Below the pieces are notes generated by a model. It did not search any database. It had not been told where the DNA came from and saw nothing but the letters and a program-made list of their open reading frames with translations. From assembly GCF_000021805.1 (NCBI RefSeq), contig NC_011726.1, positions 4,372,097 through 4,436,096 on the forward strand: a DNA stretch of 64,000 bases. The letters run 5' to 3'. This stretch comes from Rippkaea orientalis PCC 8801 (lineage in GTDB: Bacteria; Cyanobacteriota; Cyanobacteriia; Cyanobacteriales; Microcystaceae). Both the position numbers and the translations under genes were made by a program. Shown in pieces: positions 55,001 through 63,484 of this stretch (the stretch's first letter is position 1; each line of letters starts with the position of its first letter).

Positions 55001-57577
55001 TCTAAGGTATCTATCCCCCCCTCACCCCCTCACCCCCTCTTCACCCAACCTCTACTAGGGGACTTATCGGGTGAATTTACCCTAGATGTCAACACAGGGG
55101 AGATTATGGGGGAAAAAGTGGCGATCGCTAACCCTCAACTTGGTGCGGTTAAAGGAGAAAAATTTACGGGGAATTTCCAATATATTCAGGGAAATTTGAC
55201 CCTTAGCGACGGAAAATTAAACATCAAAAACAGTCAATATCGTCTCGACGGAAGTTTGACTTCAACTCCATCAGGACATCGTATTAACGCTGAAATCGGA
55301 ATAAACCAAGGAAATATCCAGAATATTCTAGAAACGCTCCATATCTTTGACTTAGAAGACCTAAAACGAGGAATTACTCCCCCTCACTATGCCAAAGCGC
55401 AAGATCTTTATGAACTTAAGGGAACAAGCAACAGGCAACAGGCAACAGTTAATCCTTCTAATCTATCTATCCCCCCCTCACCCCCTCCCCCCCTCACCCC
55501 CTCCTCCCACCCTCCCCTAGCAGAAGTGGGAAGCAAAAATGCAACCATCAGCGATCGCCTAACCCATTTTGATCAGATTAATACATGGTTGCAGCAACAC
55601 CAACAGACCCGCAAAAAAGCCTCACCCCTCCCTGAATTACGAGAATTACAAGGGAATTTTAATGGACAGATTGCCCTTAATTTTGCCCCAGAATCGGGCT
55701 TAAAAGCTAATTTTGACTTAAATGGTCAAAACTGGAAATGGGGAGGCTTTAACCTCACCCAGATCGCCGCTAAGGGGAATTGGAACAACGGGATGCTGAC
55801 CCTAGAACCCCTGAATTTACACCATAAAACCAGTCAAATTGCCTTTACCGGTCGGATGGGGGCACAAAAACAAGAAGGTAAAGTCGAATTAGTCGATATT
55901 CCCCTCAATAACCTATCAGAGTTTTCATCCTTACCCGGAATCGTTGATTTTGGTGGAAAACTCAACGGAAATATCACCCTATTAGGCAGTCGAGATAACC
56001 CCGAAATCGTCGGAAAACTGGTCATCGACAAAGCAACCATCAATCAAACCTCCCTAGACGCTACCCAAGGGGAGTTTACCTATCGTCGCGGACGGGTCAA
56101 TTTTGCCGCGAGTAGTGTTTTAGGTCGTCGAACCGAACCCCTAACCATCAAAGGAACCTTTCCCTATCAATTACCCTTTGCCAAAGTTTACAATACCAGC
56201 GATCGCCTTTCCTTAAACGTGAATGTAGCTAATGAAGGGTTAACCTTGTTAGACATCCTGACTAAAGGACAAGTGGCCTGGTTAGGAGGACAAGGAGAAT
56301 TGCAAGTCAATGTCTCAGGACGGGTAGATCCCAAACGGGGTATCCCAACGCAATTAAACGCAAACGGGATCGCGCAAGTGCAAAACGCTATTATTGGCGC
56401 AAAAGTTATTCCTAATGCCCCCTTAACCAACGTTAACGGTCAAATCTTCTTTGATTTAGATCGCCTGAAAGTGGATAGCTTAACCGGACAATTTAGCGGG
56501 GGTCAGGTAGCCATTAGAGGATCACTACCCCTTCTTAAAGAGATTCCCCAAACAAATCCGTTAACGGTGAATTTTGACGATTTAGCCCTTAAAATACCGC
56601 AACGGTATCAAGGGGGAGGCAAAGGGACGGTTCAAGTAACCGGAACGGTGGTTAAGCCTAAAATTGGGGGAAATGTGGAATTATTTAACGGCGAAGTCCT
56701 ATTAGGGGATGGCAGGGAAGGAGTGGGTAAATTATCGACTGCTGCCGAATTTTCTAACTTAAAATTGACTTTAGGGGAGAATATCTTGATTACACGCCTT
56801 CCCATTTTAACTTTCTTAGCCACAGGCAGTTTAACGGTCAATGGGAATCTCAATGAACCCAAACCTGAAGGAACCATCATCCTAGAAAACGGGTTAGTCA
56901 ATTTATTTGCCAGTCAATTACGCTTAGCCGGAGGTCAGGGAAATACCGCCAAATTTGACCCAGAACGCGGACTTGATCCCTATTTAAACGTTAAACTCTA
57001 TACGTCTGCGACAGAAACAACCCGGAGTCGCGTCAATGTCGATCCCGCGTCGGCGGAAATTAATGAACCCTTTAGCGCGAATAAAGACAGTCTGCAAACC
57101 GTACGCATTCAAGCAACTGTTCAAGGATTTGCCAGTGACTTAACCAATGGGATCGAATTAAGCAGTCAACCGAAACGCAGTTCTACCGAAATTGTCGCGC
57201 TATTAGGGGGAAGTTTTCTTAATCCTCTCGAACGGGGAGAAACGACCCTAGGATTGGCTAATTTAGCAGGTTCTGCCGTATTAGGACCCGTTCAAGGGGC
57301 GATCGGGGAAGCATTGGGGTTAAGTGAGTTACGGATCTTTCCGACTCAATTAATCGATGAACAAGAACGTCTCGATGACTCTTCCATTGGGGTTGCTGCT
57401 GAAGCAGGGGTTGATTTAACCAATGAATTATCGGTATCTATGCAAAAAGTCTTAACGAGCGATCGCCCTCCTCAAGTGGGGGTTCGCTACCGTATTAATG
57501 ATCAGATGTTGATTCGCGGATCAACCAATTTTTCTGATGACAGTCGCGGTAGTATTCAATTTGAACAGCGATTTTAG
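52037..57577 (+). CDS. tamB: TamB-like translocation/assembly protein (DUF490 C-terminus)
   Basis: Very large (1846 residues) AsmA/TamB-type protein, likely spanning the periplasm from the inner membrane. The N-terminus is a membrane anchor (LLLWGGGILLLGLGTSLVGG). The body is a long run of beta-rich units (NGNAYFSLDQGVIKA, TGTANITLDQGKITA, GQARLDLTQGEIKA: repeated QG-x-I-x-A patterns). The DUF490 end has ASQLRLAGGQGNTAKFDPER and VGVRYRINDQMLIRGSTNF and closes in QFEQRF. In bacteria TamB helps lipid or outer-membrane protein transfer. Two Pro/Ser-rich stretches near residues 985 and 1140 are in-frame copies of an intergenic repeat. Confidence 0.9.
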   Translation: MITKPSHSDAKPDANLPCPFSSEPKITFSPRSLLLWGGGILLLGLGTSLVGGWFFLQRQLTPLVEDQLSNFLNRPVKLGSVQYFSLNRVRFGSSEILTTATDPAQVSMVGLEVDYDPIKLILTQKLEIGITAIDPNVYLKQGKQGNWILTEFDAVKPNNPIKLKSLRFRNAQGLLLANSATGQIPEPVKFEKLSGQTDFINNRENIKFKVDGQLVSEGKFKVSGVANPKTQETKLLVQGNRLGVTEVDHLIDLPLDFQAGKLDANLEVTLRSQQLPLLQGVANLEQVTAKIDNFPHVLQTQGTLRFQGTAIYFDKVGTRFGAIDGITEGKLDLKKGYALTTKTEPTAITQLLKTFKQKPPSIPLLGTVKGVLQIRGKLNKPRFSVGLSTTQIAKIDKLDFQQINAQLELNDANLLVKEFEAVPTLGGKITGKGKINLAANQSTKMPQFVVEIQGENLATNPYSNLYQTSLPLDLGKVSGNVTLSGMINQPQTLQANGNAYFSLDQGVIKAAHLTYNQGYWQGKIKASGVDLASLNIAIPEEIKTGKLQGIFDVIGKFNHNSEPNINATGTANITLDQGKITANNLELINKTWKTDLAIDGVKLKQLVTEKHPIFEGNLNANLAVTGKLGLGLNNVQAKGQARLDLTQGEIKANNLQLANGNWSSKLITRNVSLNQLVLDTPKKLQGQLNSYLAVSGNINKPLREITGQGNAQLTLASGTINAQTIGVSQGKFTTILASENINLTRFSPDLTGQLKGTIEVAGLLDKITPDTITAKGKLNFSQGIGGFKQPLTTVFGWNGEKLTINQAKASGLSVKGWTEINWAKLHQTQDKLAAIEEFDLDVAISGLDLKYLPLPLANNLADLNYGGKVDFSGAITGTPKKPIIDGKLALINLNLDQFKFESFLAGNLQIKPEKGLKIALAGRNDQINLELDRKSQPVSFDLKQAQMQVKGTREAEKFTLEVGQIPINLLQNYINKGTGNGEQGTVNPSKVSIPPSPPHPLFTQPLLGDLSGEFTLDVNTGEIMGEKVAIANPQLGAVKGEKFTGNFQYIQGNLTLSDGKLNIKNSQYRLDGSLTSTPSGHRINAEIGINQGNIQNILETLHIFDLEDLKRGITPPHYAKAQDLYELKGTSNRQQATVNPSNLSIPPSPPPPLTPSSHPPLAEVGSKNATISDRLTHFDQINTWLQQHQQTRKKASPLPELRELQGNFNGQIALNFAPESGLKANFDLNGQNWKWGGFNLTQIAAKGNWNNGMLTLEPLNLHHKTSQIAFTGRMGAQKQEGKVELVDIPLNNLSEFSSLPGIVDFGGKLNGNITLLGSRDNPEIVGKLVIDKATINQTSLDATQGEFTYRRGRVNFAASSVLGRRTEPLTIKGTFPYQLPFAKVYNTSDRLSLNVNVANEGLTLLDILTKGQVAWLGGQGELQVNVSGRVDPKRGIPTQLNANGIAQVQNAIIGAKVIPNAPLTNVNGQIFFDLDRLKVDSLTGQFSGGQVAIRGSLPLLKEIPQTNPLTVNFDDLALKIPQRYQGGGKGTVQVTGTVVKPKIGGNVELFNGEVLLGDGREGVGKLSTAAEFSNLKLTLGENILITRLPILTFLATGSLTVNGNLNEPKPEGTIILENGLVNLFASQLRLAGGQGNTAKFDPERGLDPYLNVKLYTSATETTRSRVNVDPASAEINEPFSANKDSLQTVRIQATVQGFASDLTNGIELSSQPKRSSTEIVALLGGSFLNPLERGETTLGLANLAGSAVLGPVQGAIGEALGLSELRIFPTQLIDEQERLDDSSIGVAAEAGVDLTNELSVSMQKVLTSDRPPQVGVRYRINDQMLIRGSTNFSDDSRGSIQFEQRF
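54989..55030. repeat. 42-bp interspersed repeat within tamB, copy 1
   Basis: ACAGTTAATCCTTCTA through to CCCCCCCTCACCCCCT. It encodes TVNPSKVSIPPSPPH and is preceded by degenerate GGGAACA repeats encoding GTGNGEQG. Matches copy 2 at 40 of 42 positions. Confidence 0.85.
55445..55486. repeat. 42-bp interspersed repeat within tamB, copy 2
   Basis: Same repeat, 456 bases (152 codons) downstream and in the same frame, encoding TVNPSNLSIPPSPPP. Preceded by CAACAGG repeats. Confidence 0.85.
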
Positions 57578-57579
57578 GC

Positions 57580-59076
57580 TTACCCATTAGATAGTTCTAA
57601 TTCTGGCAACCTTAATAAGATACCGGCCACAAACCAATAATAAACAGCCACGGGATCAACCGCAAGAGGATAATTATAAGGATTATAACTAATCAATAAG
57701 ATAAATATCCATAAACATAAACCAAGACGGCGTAAGGAAGGCGTTTTTAAGGAACGATAGGCTTTAAATGTTAAAATCGTTAGGGTCGTAACCACTCCTA
57801 GAAAGGCCAAAAAACCCACAATCCCGATTTCATAAAGCACTTTGACATAAAAGACTTCAATGAGTTGAATATCCCCTAGACGACGCGCTGCACTAGCGGT
57901 TCTTCCTAACCCATTTCCTAACCATTCTAGACGATAATTGAACAACCATTGAAATTGTTTAGCGATAAATTCTTGAGGGGGAGAATATTGCCAACGCCCA
58001 ATAAAATCAGCAATGGCTTCTTGTACGATTCCAAATTGAGTCACAATAACAATCGTTATTAAGGCGATAATTCCTAACTTAATCGGGAGTTTTGGTTGGT
58101 GTTTTTCAGTCAGTAAGAATAGAATTAAATAAATCAGGGGAACCACTAAAAAGGCTGTCCGTTGACCTGAAATAATCGTTGCTACCAAAACACTTGCGAT
58201 CGCGCCCCAACTTATCCATCTCCAATATCTAGAGGGATCACTAACACTAACTCCGTAGGTAATAAAGGCACTCGAAATTAAAAACCAAGCCCATTGCCAA
58301 GGAGAAACAAAGGTTCCTGGTAGCCGTATTAACCCCTTAGGAGGATTATACAAAAGTGAGCCACCCACAAAACACTGTGCCTGTAAACTTGCCCTTGTTG
58401 AAGCGGGTTCAGGTAACTGACTGCTGCCAGCACAAATCCCTGTAACGAGGAATAAATACTGAACTAAACATAAAGTACAGCAAATAACAATAAGAATCGT
58501 TAAAACTCGATTTAGTTGCCATAAATTCTGGCAATTACTGATTAAATAATAACTACATAAAACCAAAGGAATATAGCCTAAAAAAACCTTTAAACCAATG
58601 AGTCCCATTAATAAAACTTTATCTTGAGATTCTGTAAAAACTTGAGCAAGATTAACCCCAACAAATGTCAGCAAACATCCTATTAACAAAATGCTAAGAG
58701 CAATAATTAGCGGTTTGATTTTTGGCAAAATGTGAGGCAAAACCTGATGACTAACAAGAATAGCTAATAATGCAGGAAAATAAAAAGCATCCTTAACAAA
58801 GTGAAATAAAGCATAGGATTTCGTAAAACTGATCCCTGATCCGATGGCTGTAAACACTCCACCAATGGCATAGGTCATCGTTCCCGCAAAAGGAAGATAA
58901 ACTAAAAAAGCCCACAAACCCCAACGAGGAAACAGATAGGAAATCACCAAGCTAGGAACCAGCAAGGCTCCTAGAATCGCTGCGTTACTTCCCAGAATGA
59001 TTAAAGCAAACGAACCGACAAAAACTGAAGCAAAAAGTGTCCCTGCAATGAGATAAATTTGTTTTTCTAGATTCAT
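57580..59076 (-). CDS. O-antigen ligase/Wzy-like membrane protein
   Basis: A 498-residue protein with about 12 hydrophobic segments. The large loop after the seventh or eighth segment, with GGSLLYNPPKGLIRLPGTFVSP in part, and the later QRTAFLVVPLIYLIL and EWLGNGLGRTASAARRLG match the Wzy/WaaL polymerase-ligase type. It would join or polymerise polysaccharide repeats. It is the second protein of this superfamily here (the other is the IctB end at the right edge). It ends 2 bases from the stop of the tamB-like gene, convergent. Confidence 0.75.
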   Translation of the reverse strand: MNLEKQIYLIAGTLFASVFVGSFALIILGSNAAILGALLVPSLVISYLFPRWGLWAFLVYLPFAGTMTYAIGGVFTAIGSGISFTKSYALFHFVKDAFYFPALLAILVSHQVLPHILPKIKPLIIALSILLIGCLLTFVGVNLAQVFTESQDKVLLMGLIGLKVFLGYIPLVLCSYYLISNCQNLWQLNRVLTILIVICCTLCLVQYLFLVTGICAGSSQLPEPASTRASLQAQCFVGGSLLYNPPKGLIRLPGTFVSPWQWAWFLISSAFITYGVSVSDPSRYWRWISWGAIASVLVATIISGQRTAFLVVPLIYLILFLLTEKHQPKLPIKLGIIALITIVIVTQFGIVQEAIADFIGRWQYSPPQEFIAKQFQWLFNYRLEWLGNGLGRTASAARRLGDIQLIEVFYVKVLYEIGIVGFLAFLGVVTTLTILTFKAYRSLKTPSLRRLGLCLWIFILLISYNPYNYPLAVDPVAVYYWFVAGILLRLPELELSNG

Positions 59077-59104
59077 TTTTCTAAGTTTTTTAATGGTTGA
59101 TTTT

Positions 59105-59737
59105 TTAAACTATTCCTCTTCCTTTTTCATTAAATTCTTGAACCGTTTGTTGGGATAATTCATGGGTTGTCATTGCTTCTAAACCCTCTAGAGGTAAGGT
59201 TAGATGATGAGCTCCTGCTTGTAACGCATCTGCGGCTTCTTGGGGAGATTTCAAGCTGGCTGCGAGAATTTTGGTATCACTGTGGGCCACTAACTGAGCC
59301 ATTTCTCGAACTAAGGCTAACCCATCCCCTAACAATCGTGTCGCCCGATTGACATAAGCAATGGCATATTTAGCCCCTGCTTCAACAGCAATAGCAGTTT
59401 GCGCGCCACTATAAATGGCTGTGACAGCACAAGGAATCTCTTGGGACAGCTTAGCCGTCACTTGAAACCCTACGTTAGTCGCCGGAATTTTTAAGACGGT
59501 TTGCTCTCCAATGAGTTTGTAGGCTTTTCTCCCTTCGAGTACCATGTCTTCAAAAGTTGTCGCTGTTAGTTGATAATAAAGTTCCCCAGAAGTCAGGAGT
59601 CGCAGTTGTTTAAGGGTGTCTTCAGCAGATAACTCACTTTTGGCCAAGAGAGTAGGATTAGTGGTAATGCCTTTTACCCATCCCCAAGAACGAACGATTT
59701 CGGCTTCGGCAATGATCGCTGAATCGAGATAAATCAT
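59105..59737 (-). CDS. Transaldolase/fructose-6-phosphate aldolase family protein
   Basis: Short transaldolase-type enzyme of 210 residues with IYLDSAIIAEAEIVRSWGWV, GITTNPTLLAKS and the Schiff-base lysine in EQTVLKIPATNVGF. The chain has the short (about 210-220 residues) form shared by FSA and TalC, far shorter than the 330-390-residue transaldolases. Reaction: aldol cleavage or transfer of a dihydroxyacetone unit; exact substrate open. It is 28 bases from the Wzy-like gene and may be co-transcribed. Confidence 0.88.
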   Translation of the reverse strand: MIYLDSAIIAEAEIVRSWGWVKGITTNPTLLAKSELSAEDTLKQLRLLTSGELYYQLTATTFEDMVLEGRKAYKLIGEQTVLKIPATNVGFQVTAKLSQEIPCAVTAIYSGAQTAIAVEAGAKYAIAYVNRATRLLGDGLALVREMAQLVAHSDTKILAASLKSPQEAADALQAGAHHLTLPLEGLEAMTTHELSQQTVQEFNEKGRGIV

Positions 59738-60039
59738 AATAAATTAGGGCTTGTTAAGTTTTCTGTGACTTTAACCGATTCGTGCAAGAGTAAAATCTTT
59801 GAGCATTTCATTAATTATATTAACTTTGCCTATTTGGAGCAATTGAGTTAGAAGTTATTGGTTAAAAGTAAAATAATATTGTCTTTTTCTCTATTTTACT
59901 ATTTTTTTAATACACTTAACCTAGAAGAGCAAAAAATAATTAAGATTAAATAAAAAATCAGTAAAAAAAGAATAAATCAAGTTAAGATTTTACTAAAAAA
60001 AGGTAAATAAGATACAATGCTTTGTATTCTATAACTGTC

Positions 60040-60714
60040 ATGAGAGTTCTGTTAGTTGAAGATGATCCTCGTATTGCAACGGTTTTAGCTGATAGCCTAA
60101 AAGAACAACGATACACCGTTGATGTGGCAGAAGATGGAGAAAAAGGATGGCAATTAATAGAAGCGTTTCCCTACGATTTAATTCTCTTAGATGTCATGCT
60201 CCCTAAATTGGATGGGATTAGTCTCTGTCAGCGATTACGAAAATCTGGCTATGCTATTCCTGTTCTTATGTTAACGGCAAAGGATACTAGCGAAGATAAA
60301 GTGATGGGGTTAGATGTTGGTGCGGATGATTATGTGGTAAAACCTTTTGATCTTCCTGAATTATCGGCTCGTATTCGGGCTTTATTACGGCGGGGAAATA
60401 CAAGTTTATCACCGATTTTAGCTTGGAATCAATTAAGTCTTAATCCGAATACCTATCAAGTTACTTATGGTGAAAAACCCTTACATCTAACCCCGAAAGA
60501 ATACAGTTTACTTGAGCTTTTTTTACGGAATCCTCATCTAGTATTAAGCCGTAGTATGATTCTTGATCATCTTTGGTCTTTTGAAGATCCGCCTAGTGAA
60601 GAAGCGGTAAAAGTTCATATTAAAGAATTACGAAAAAAACTGAGAAACGTCGGTTCTCTTCCGGATTTCATTGAAACGGTTTATGGATTAGGCTATCGAC
60701 TTAAACAGCATTAA
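60040..60714 (+). CDS. OmpR/PhoB-type response regulator
   Basis: A 224-residue response regulator. The receiver (1-115) has MRVLLVEDDPRIATVL, phospho-acceptor Asp51 (LILLDVMLPKLDG), the Thr of VLMLTAKD and the Lys of VVKPFDLPEL. The DNA-binding winged helix (about 130-222) has LHLTPKEYSLLELFLRNP and ETVYGLGYRLKQH. It is followed, 8 bases on, by its sensor kinase. The ATG at 60040 is used; a TTG at 60022 would add six residues ahead of the canonical start. It resembles the RppA/ManR type of cyanobacteria, without proof. Confidence 0.93.
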   Translation: MRVLLVEDDPRIATVLADSLKEQRYTVDVAEDGEKGWQLIEAFPYDLILLDVMLPKLDGISLCQRLRKSGYAIPVLMLTAKDTSEDKVMGLDVGADDYVVKPFDLPELSARIRALLRRGNTSLSPILAWNQLSLNPNTYQVTYGEKPLHLTPKEYSLLELFLRNPHLVLSRSMILDHLWSFEDPPSEEAVKVHIKELRKKLRNVGSLPDFIETVYGLGYRLKQH

Positions 60715-60722
60715 AATTAATC

Positions 60723-62033
60723 ATGAAGCAAAAGCCATCAACAGTTAGTCCTCAATTTAAAGCGTTACGCTGGCGGTTATTGCTGTCCTATTTAGTGGTT
60801 ATGATCGCTATTTGGATCATTTCTGATGTGTTGGTTTATCAATTTTTTGCCCGTAGTTTATATCAACAGTTAGATAATCGTTTATTCAATTTAGCCCAAG
60901 CAGCAACCCACAGTTTACTAGCGATTAAAAATGATCCTAAAGCTGTGAATAATTCTCCTTATCGTGCCTTAGATGAAGATGGAGATTTAGATCTTCCTTG
61001 GCAGAATTTGCGCCATCCACATCAGGGGGTAGAATGGTTTGGAGACGATCGCCAACGGTTAGCCCACTCAGGAACCCTCAAGGGATCACAACCCCTGATC
61101 ATGGGATTTCAAACAGTCCAAGGAGGACAGGTTCGTACCTTAACCCTTTCTGCTTACCATGATCCTGATGAACAAAAACATTTAGAAGGTTATGTGCGGG
61201 TTAGCGAGTCTACGGCATCTGTAGAGGCAGTTTTAGCGCGATTACGGCTAGAATCGGCCTTGGGAGGACTAATTGCCCTAGGATTAATTAGCGTGGGGGG
61301 AATGTGGCTAACCCGACAGTCTTTAAAACCCATTGAACAGAGTTTTTGGCAATTAAAGCAATTTACCGCCGATGCTTCCCATGAATTACGCAGTCCCTTA
61401 ACGGCGATTAAAACCTCGGCGGAAATCTTGCAAACTCACGGCGATCGCTTGCCTCGTGAGGATCTTTCCAAAGTAGAGATTATCCTCTGTGCTACCGATC
61501 AAATGTCTGAGTTAGTGGAGGATTTACTGCTGTTAGCTCGTATGGATGGAAAGCCGGTCATTTCACAGCAAAAATGGCAAAAAATTCCGTTAATAGAATT
61601 ATTAGACGATGTGGTGGAATTTTTAGAACCGATCGCTGAAGCGAAAAATATTGCCCTTAGCTGTCATTTTTTGGCGGAAGTGACGGTTCAAGGCGATAGC
61701 CATCAGTTATTGCGGTTATTTTCTAATTTGGTTGACAATGGGTTGCAATATACCCCAAGGGACGGAAAGGTCACAGTTTCTTTAACCCAAAGCGATAAAT
61801 GGGCGGTGGTGTCTGTCGATGATACGGGAATTGGCATCGCACCCGAACACCTACCCTATGTCTTTGATCGCTTGTGGCGGGCTGAATCTGCGCGTACCTA
61901 TCGCCCCCAAGGATCGGGGTTAGGATTGGCGATCGCTAGGGCGATCGCTCACTATCATGGGGGAGAAATTACCGTTAATAGTCAATTAGGACTAGGAAGT
62001 CGTTTTCAAGTCCGTCTTCCTCTGATGTCTTAA
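60723..62033 (+). CDS. Sensor histidine kinase
   Basis: Partner of the response regulator. The 436-residue protein has a first membrane segment (about 18-40) and a periplasmic domain (about 45-178; it contains QNLRHPHQGVEWFGD). A second membrane segment (about 180-197) is followed by the HisKA box FTADASHELRSPLTAIK (His220) and the ATP-binding domain with RLFSNLVDNGLQYTP (N box), DDTGIGIAPEHL (G1) and GSGLGLAIA (G2). All catalytic parts are present. The signal sensed is unknown; the periplasmic domain has no recognised motif. Downstream PepSY-TM-like genes may be its targets. Confidence 0.92.
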   Translation: MKQKPSTVSPQFKALRWRLLLSYLVVMIAIWIISDVLVYQFFARSLYQQLDNRLFNLAQAATHSLLAIKNDPKAVNNSPYRALDEDGDLDLPWQNLRHPHQGVEWFGDDRQRLAHSGTLKGSQPLIMGFQTVQGGQVRTLTLSAYHDPDEQKHLEGYVRVSESTASVEAVLARLRLESALGGLIALGLISVGGMWLTRQSLKPIEQSFWQLKQFTADASHELRSPLTAIKTSAEILQTHGDRLPREDLSKVEIILCATDQMSELVEDLLLLARMDGKPVISQQKWQKIPLIELLDDVVEFLEPIAEAKNIALSCHFLAEVTVQGDSHQLLRLFSNLVDNGLQYTPRDGKVTVSLTQSDKWAVVSVDDTGIGIAPEHLPYVFDRLWRAESARTYRPQGSGLGLAIARAIAHYHGGEITVNSQLGLGSRFQVRLPLMS

Positions 62034-62046
62034 TAACCGATCCCTC

Positions 62047-62509
62047 AAGTTTGTCATCCACCCGATTTCCTTACTTTGTTTCCCTACAGTAATCATTAAG
62101 TCACGGAATTTACTGATTAATTGTTTGAGGAACCATTATGAGTCGTCTATTCCAGCAATATCATCACTTAATTGCCCTCACGGTTAGTTTACCCGTTATT
62201 TTAACCATCATTACAGGACTCGGTTGTATCATGCCTAAAAACAGCCCTAGGACGGATGATCCCCTAAGCTATGACTCCAGATTCTGGTAATCTCTATTCC
62301 CTGGGGCAACAGCCGTTCGCCCCTACTGATTTCTGAAGTTTGCCATCCACCCGATTTCCTTACCTTTTTTGCCTAAAGTAAATCGTAAGCCAAAGTTCAT
62401 GATTGTTTGAGGAACCCTGATGATTCGTCTATTTCGGAAATACCATCGTTTGATTGCGATTGCTGTTAGTTTACCCTTGATTTTAACGGTTATTACGGGA
62501 GTTGGTTAT
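62047..62509 (+). repeat. Tandem duplication of a leader and the 5' end of a PepSY-TM-like gene
   Basis: The segment 62047-62228 (AAGTTTGTCATCCACCCGAT to the end of the first helix) recurs, diverged, from 62336 to about 62509. The two copies share GATTTCCTTAC, TTGTTTGAGGAACC and the first 30 or so codons. Copy 1 leads into a truncated reading frame and copy 2 into the complete gene. Confidence 0.75.
62138..62290 (+). pseudogene. Truncated paralogue of the 62420 PepSY-TM-like gene (50 aa)
   Basis: The frame MSRLFQQYHHLIALTVSLPV, ILTIITGLGCI resembles the first 31 residues of the intact gene (MIRLFRKYHRLIAIAVSLPL, ILTVITGVGYT), then runs into 19 unrelated residues, ending SRFW. The start has TTTGAGGAACC upstream, so it could be translated as a one-helix peptide. 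I take it as a remnant of a tandem duplication. Confidence 0.6.
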
Positions 62510-62698
62510 ACTATCTTTGACGAATGGTTTCATCAAGAGGCGATCGCTCATTTTTTAATGAGAGTCCACACCATGAAATTGTTGGGATTAGAAGAAATTT
62601 ATCCTGTTCTCAATGGGTTAGGTTTAATGGGATTATTAGTCACCGGATTAACGATGTCAGGATTATTTAAAAAACGATCTCCCTCTCAATCAGTTTAA
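62420..62698 (+). CDS. PepSY-associated transmembrane-type small protein
   Basis: A 92-residue protein with two hydrophobic segments (IAIAVSLPLILTVITGVGYT and YPVLNGLGLMGLLVTGLTMS). The R-x-x-H-x-x-x-A-x-x-x-x-L-P pattern at the start resembles the first helix of PepSY-TM proteins. The first loop has a His, Glu and Trp set (DEWFHQEAIAHFLMRVHTMK) that might bind metal. It ends with KKRSPSQSV in the cytoplasm. TTTGAGGAACC precedes the ATG. A strong terminator follows. Confidence 0.7.
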   Translation: MIRLFRKYHRLIAIAVSLPLILTVITGVGYTIFDEWFHQEAIAHFLMRVHTMKLLGLEEIYPVLNGLGLMGLLVTGLTMSGLFKKRSPSQSV

Positions 62699-62727
62699 CT
62701 CTTCCTTGTTTGTTTAATCTTGTCTCA

Positions 62728-62763
62728 CCCCGTCTCTCTCTTCAAAGACGGGGTTCTTTTTTA
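62728..62763 (+). terminator. Rho-independent terminator
   Basis: CCCCGTCT/AGACGGGG, a perfect 8-bp stem with a ten-base loop, is followed by TTCTTTTTTA. It closes the regulator-kinase-PepSY region. Confidence 0.9.
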
Positions 62764-62886
62764 TCGTTTTATCATCAGTTTTGTTACCTGTAAGAAAGTA
62801 GAATGATTATTAGTTTTATCAAAAAATCAGAACATTAAAATCTGTTCTCTGTTCCCCTATCTGATGTTACCTGTTTACAAAGAAGA

Positions 62887-63438
62887 TTAAATAAAAAAGT
62901 CAATTGCTGTATTCAAAATCCAAGCATCTATCAATAATAAAAATAGTGTCAAAATCAATAAAATTAAATACATCCATGGTTGTGATAGGGGGCGAATATC
63001 CGTAGTATCAATCCCCGTTTTTTCGGTCACAATTTTGACTAAAGTATTAAATCCCGCAATTCTCATGGGCAATAAATACGCTTGTTCAGAATGATGACAC
63101 ACAAAGTAGTAAACCAGTCCCCCTTGTCCCGTGGTTCGTAATTTTAGATCCTTAATTTCCGACCAAGATAAAGACCATCCTTTACGGAAAAAAAACCGAA
63201 ACCAACGGGGATAAGTGACTTCAATTTTATCATTATCTAAGATAACTTGTTCACTTAATGCCCCTACTAAAGCAATCAATCCGAGGATAATTCCTATCCA
63301 TAACACCCAGGATGGAACAGGTGCAGCAGTGACTTTTGCTAGGAAAGGAAGGGGAACTGTTAGGGCAATATAAAGACTCACTAAAGTAAGCCGAATTAGA
63401 GAAGAAATGCGGAAAATTTTCAGAGAATCTAAAGTCAT
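62887..63438 (-). CDS. Membrane protein of unknown function with PH-like core
   Basis: The 183-residue protein has two N-terminal membrane segments (LIRLTLVSLYIALTVPLPFL and VLWIGIILGLIALVGALS), a soluble middle (EQVILDNDKIEVTYPRWFRF then FFRKGWSLSWSEIKDLKLR), and a C-terminal one (MYLILLILTLFLLLIDAWIL). The middle resembles bacterial PH-like modules of small membrane proteins. It lies next to ictB on the same strand, 46 bases downstream, so co-expression is likely. Function unknown. Confidence 0.7.
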   Translation of the reverse strand: MTLDSLKIFRISSLIRLTLVSLYIALTVPLPFLAKVTAAPVPSWVLWIGIILGLIALVGALSEQVILDNDKIEVTYPRWFRFFFRKGWSLSWSEIKDLKLRTTGQGGLVYYFVCHHSEQAYLLPMRIAGFNTLVKIVTEKTGIDTTDIRPLSQPWMYLILLILTLFLLLIDAWILNTAIDFFI

Positions 63439-63484
63439 ACTATACTAAGAAAAGTGAAGATTTTTACTGATAAATGTTGACTGT

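Noticed and set aside
55834-56901. Several minus-strand frames inside the tamB-like gene
   Set aside because: Shadows of the large plus-strand gene; no starts or motifs of their own.
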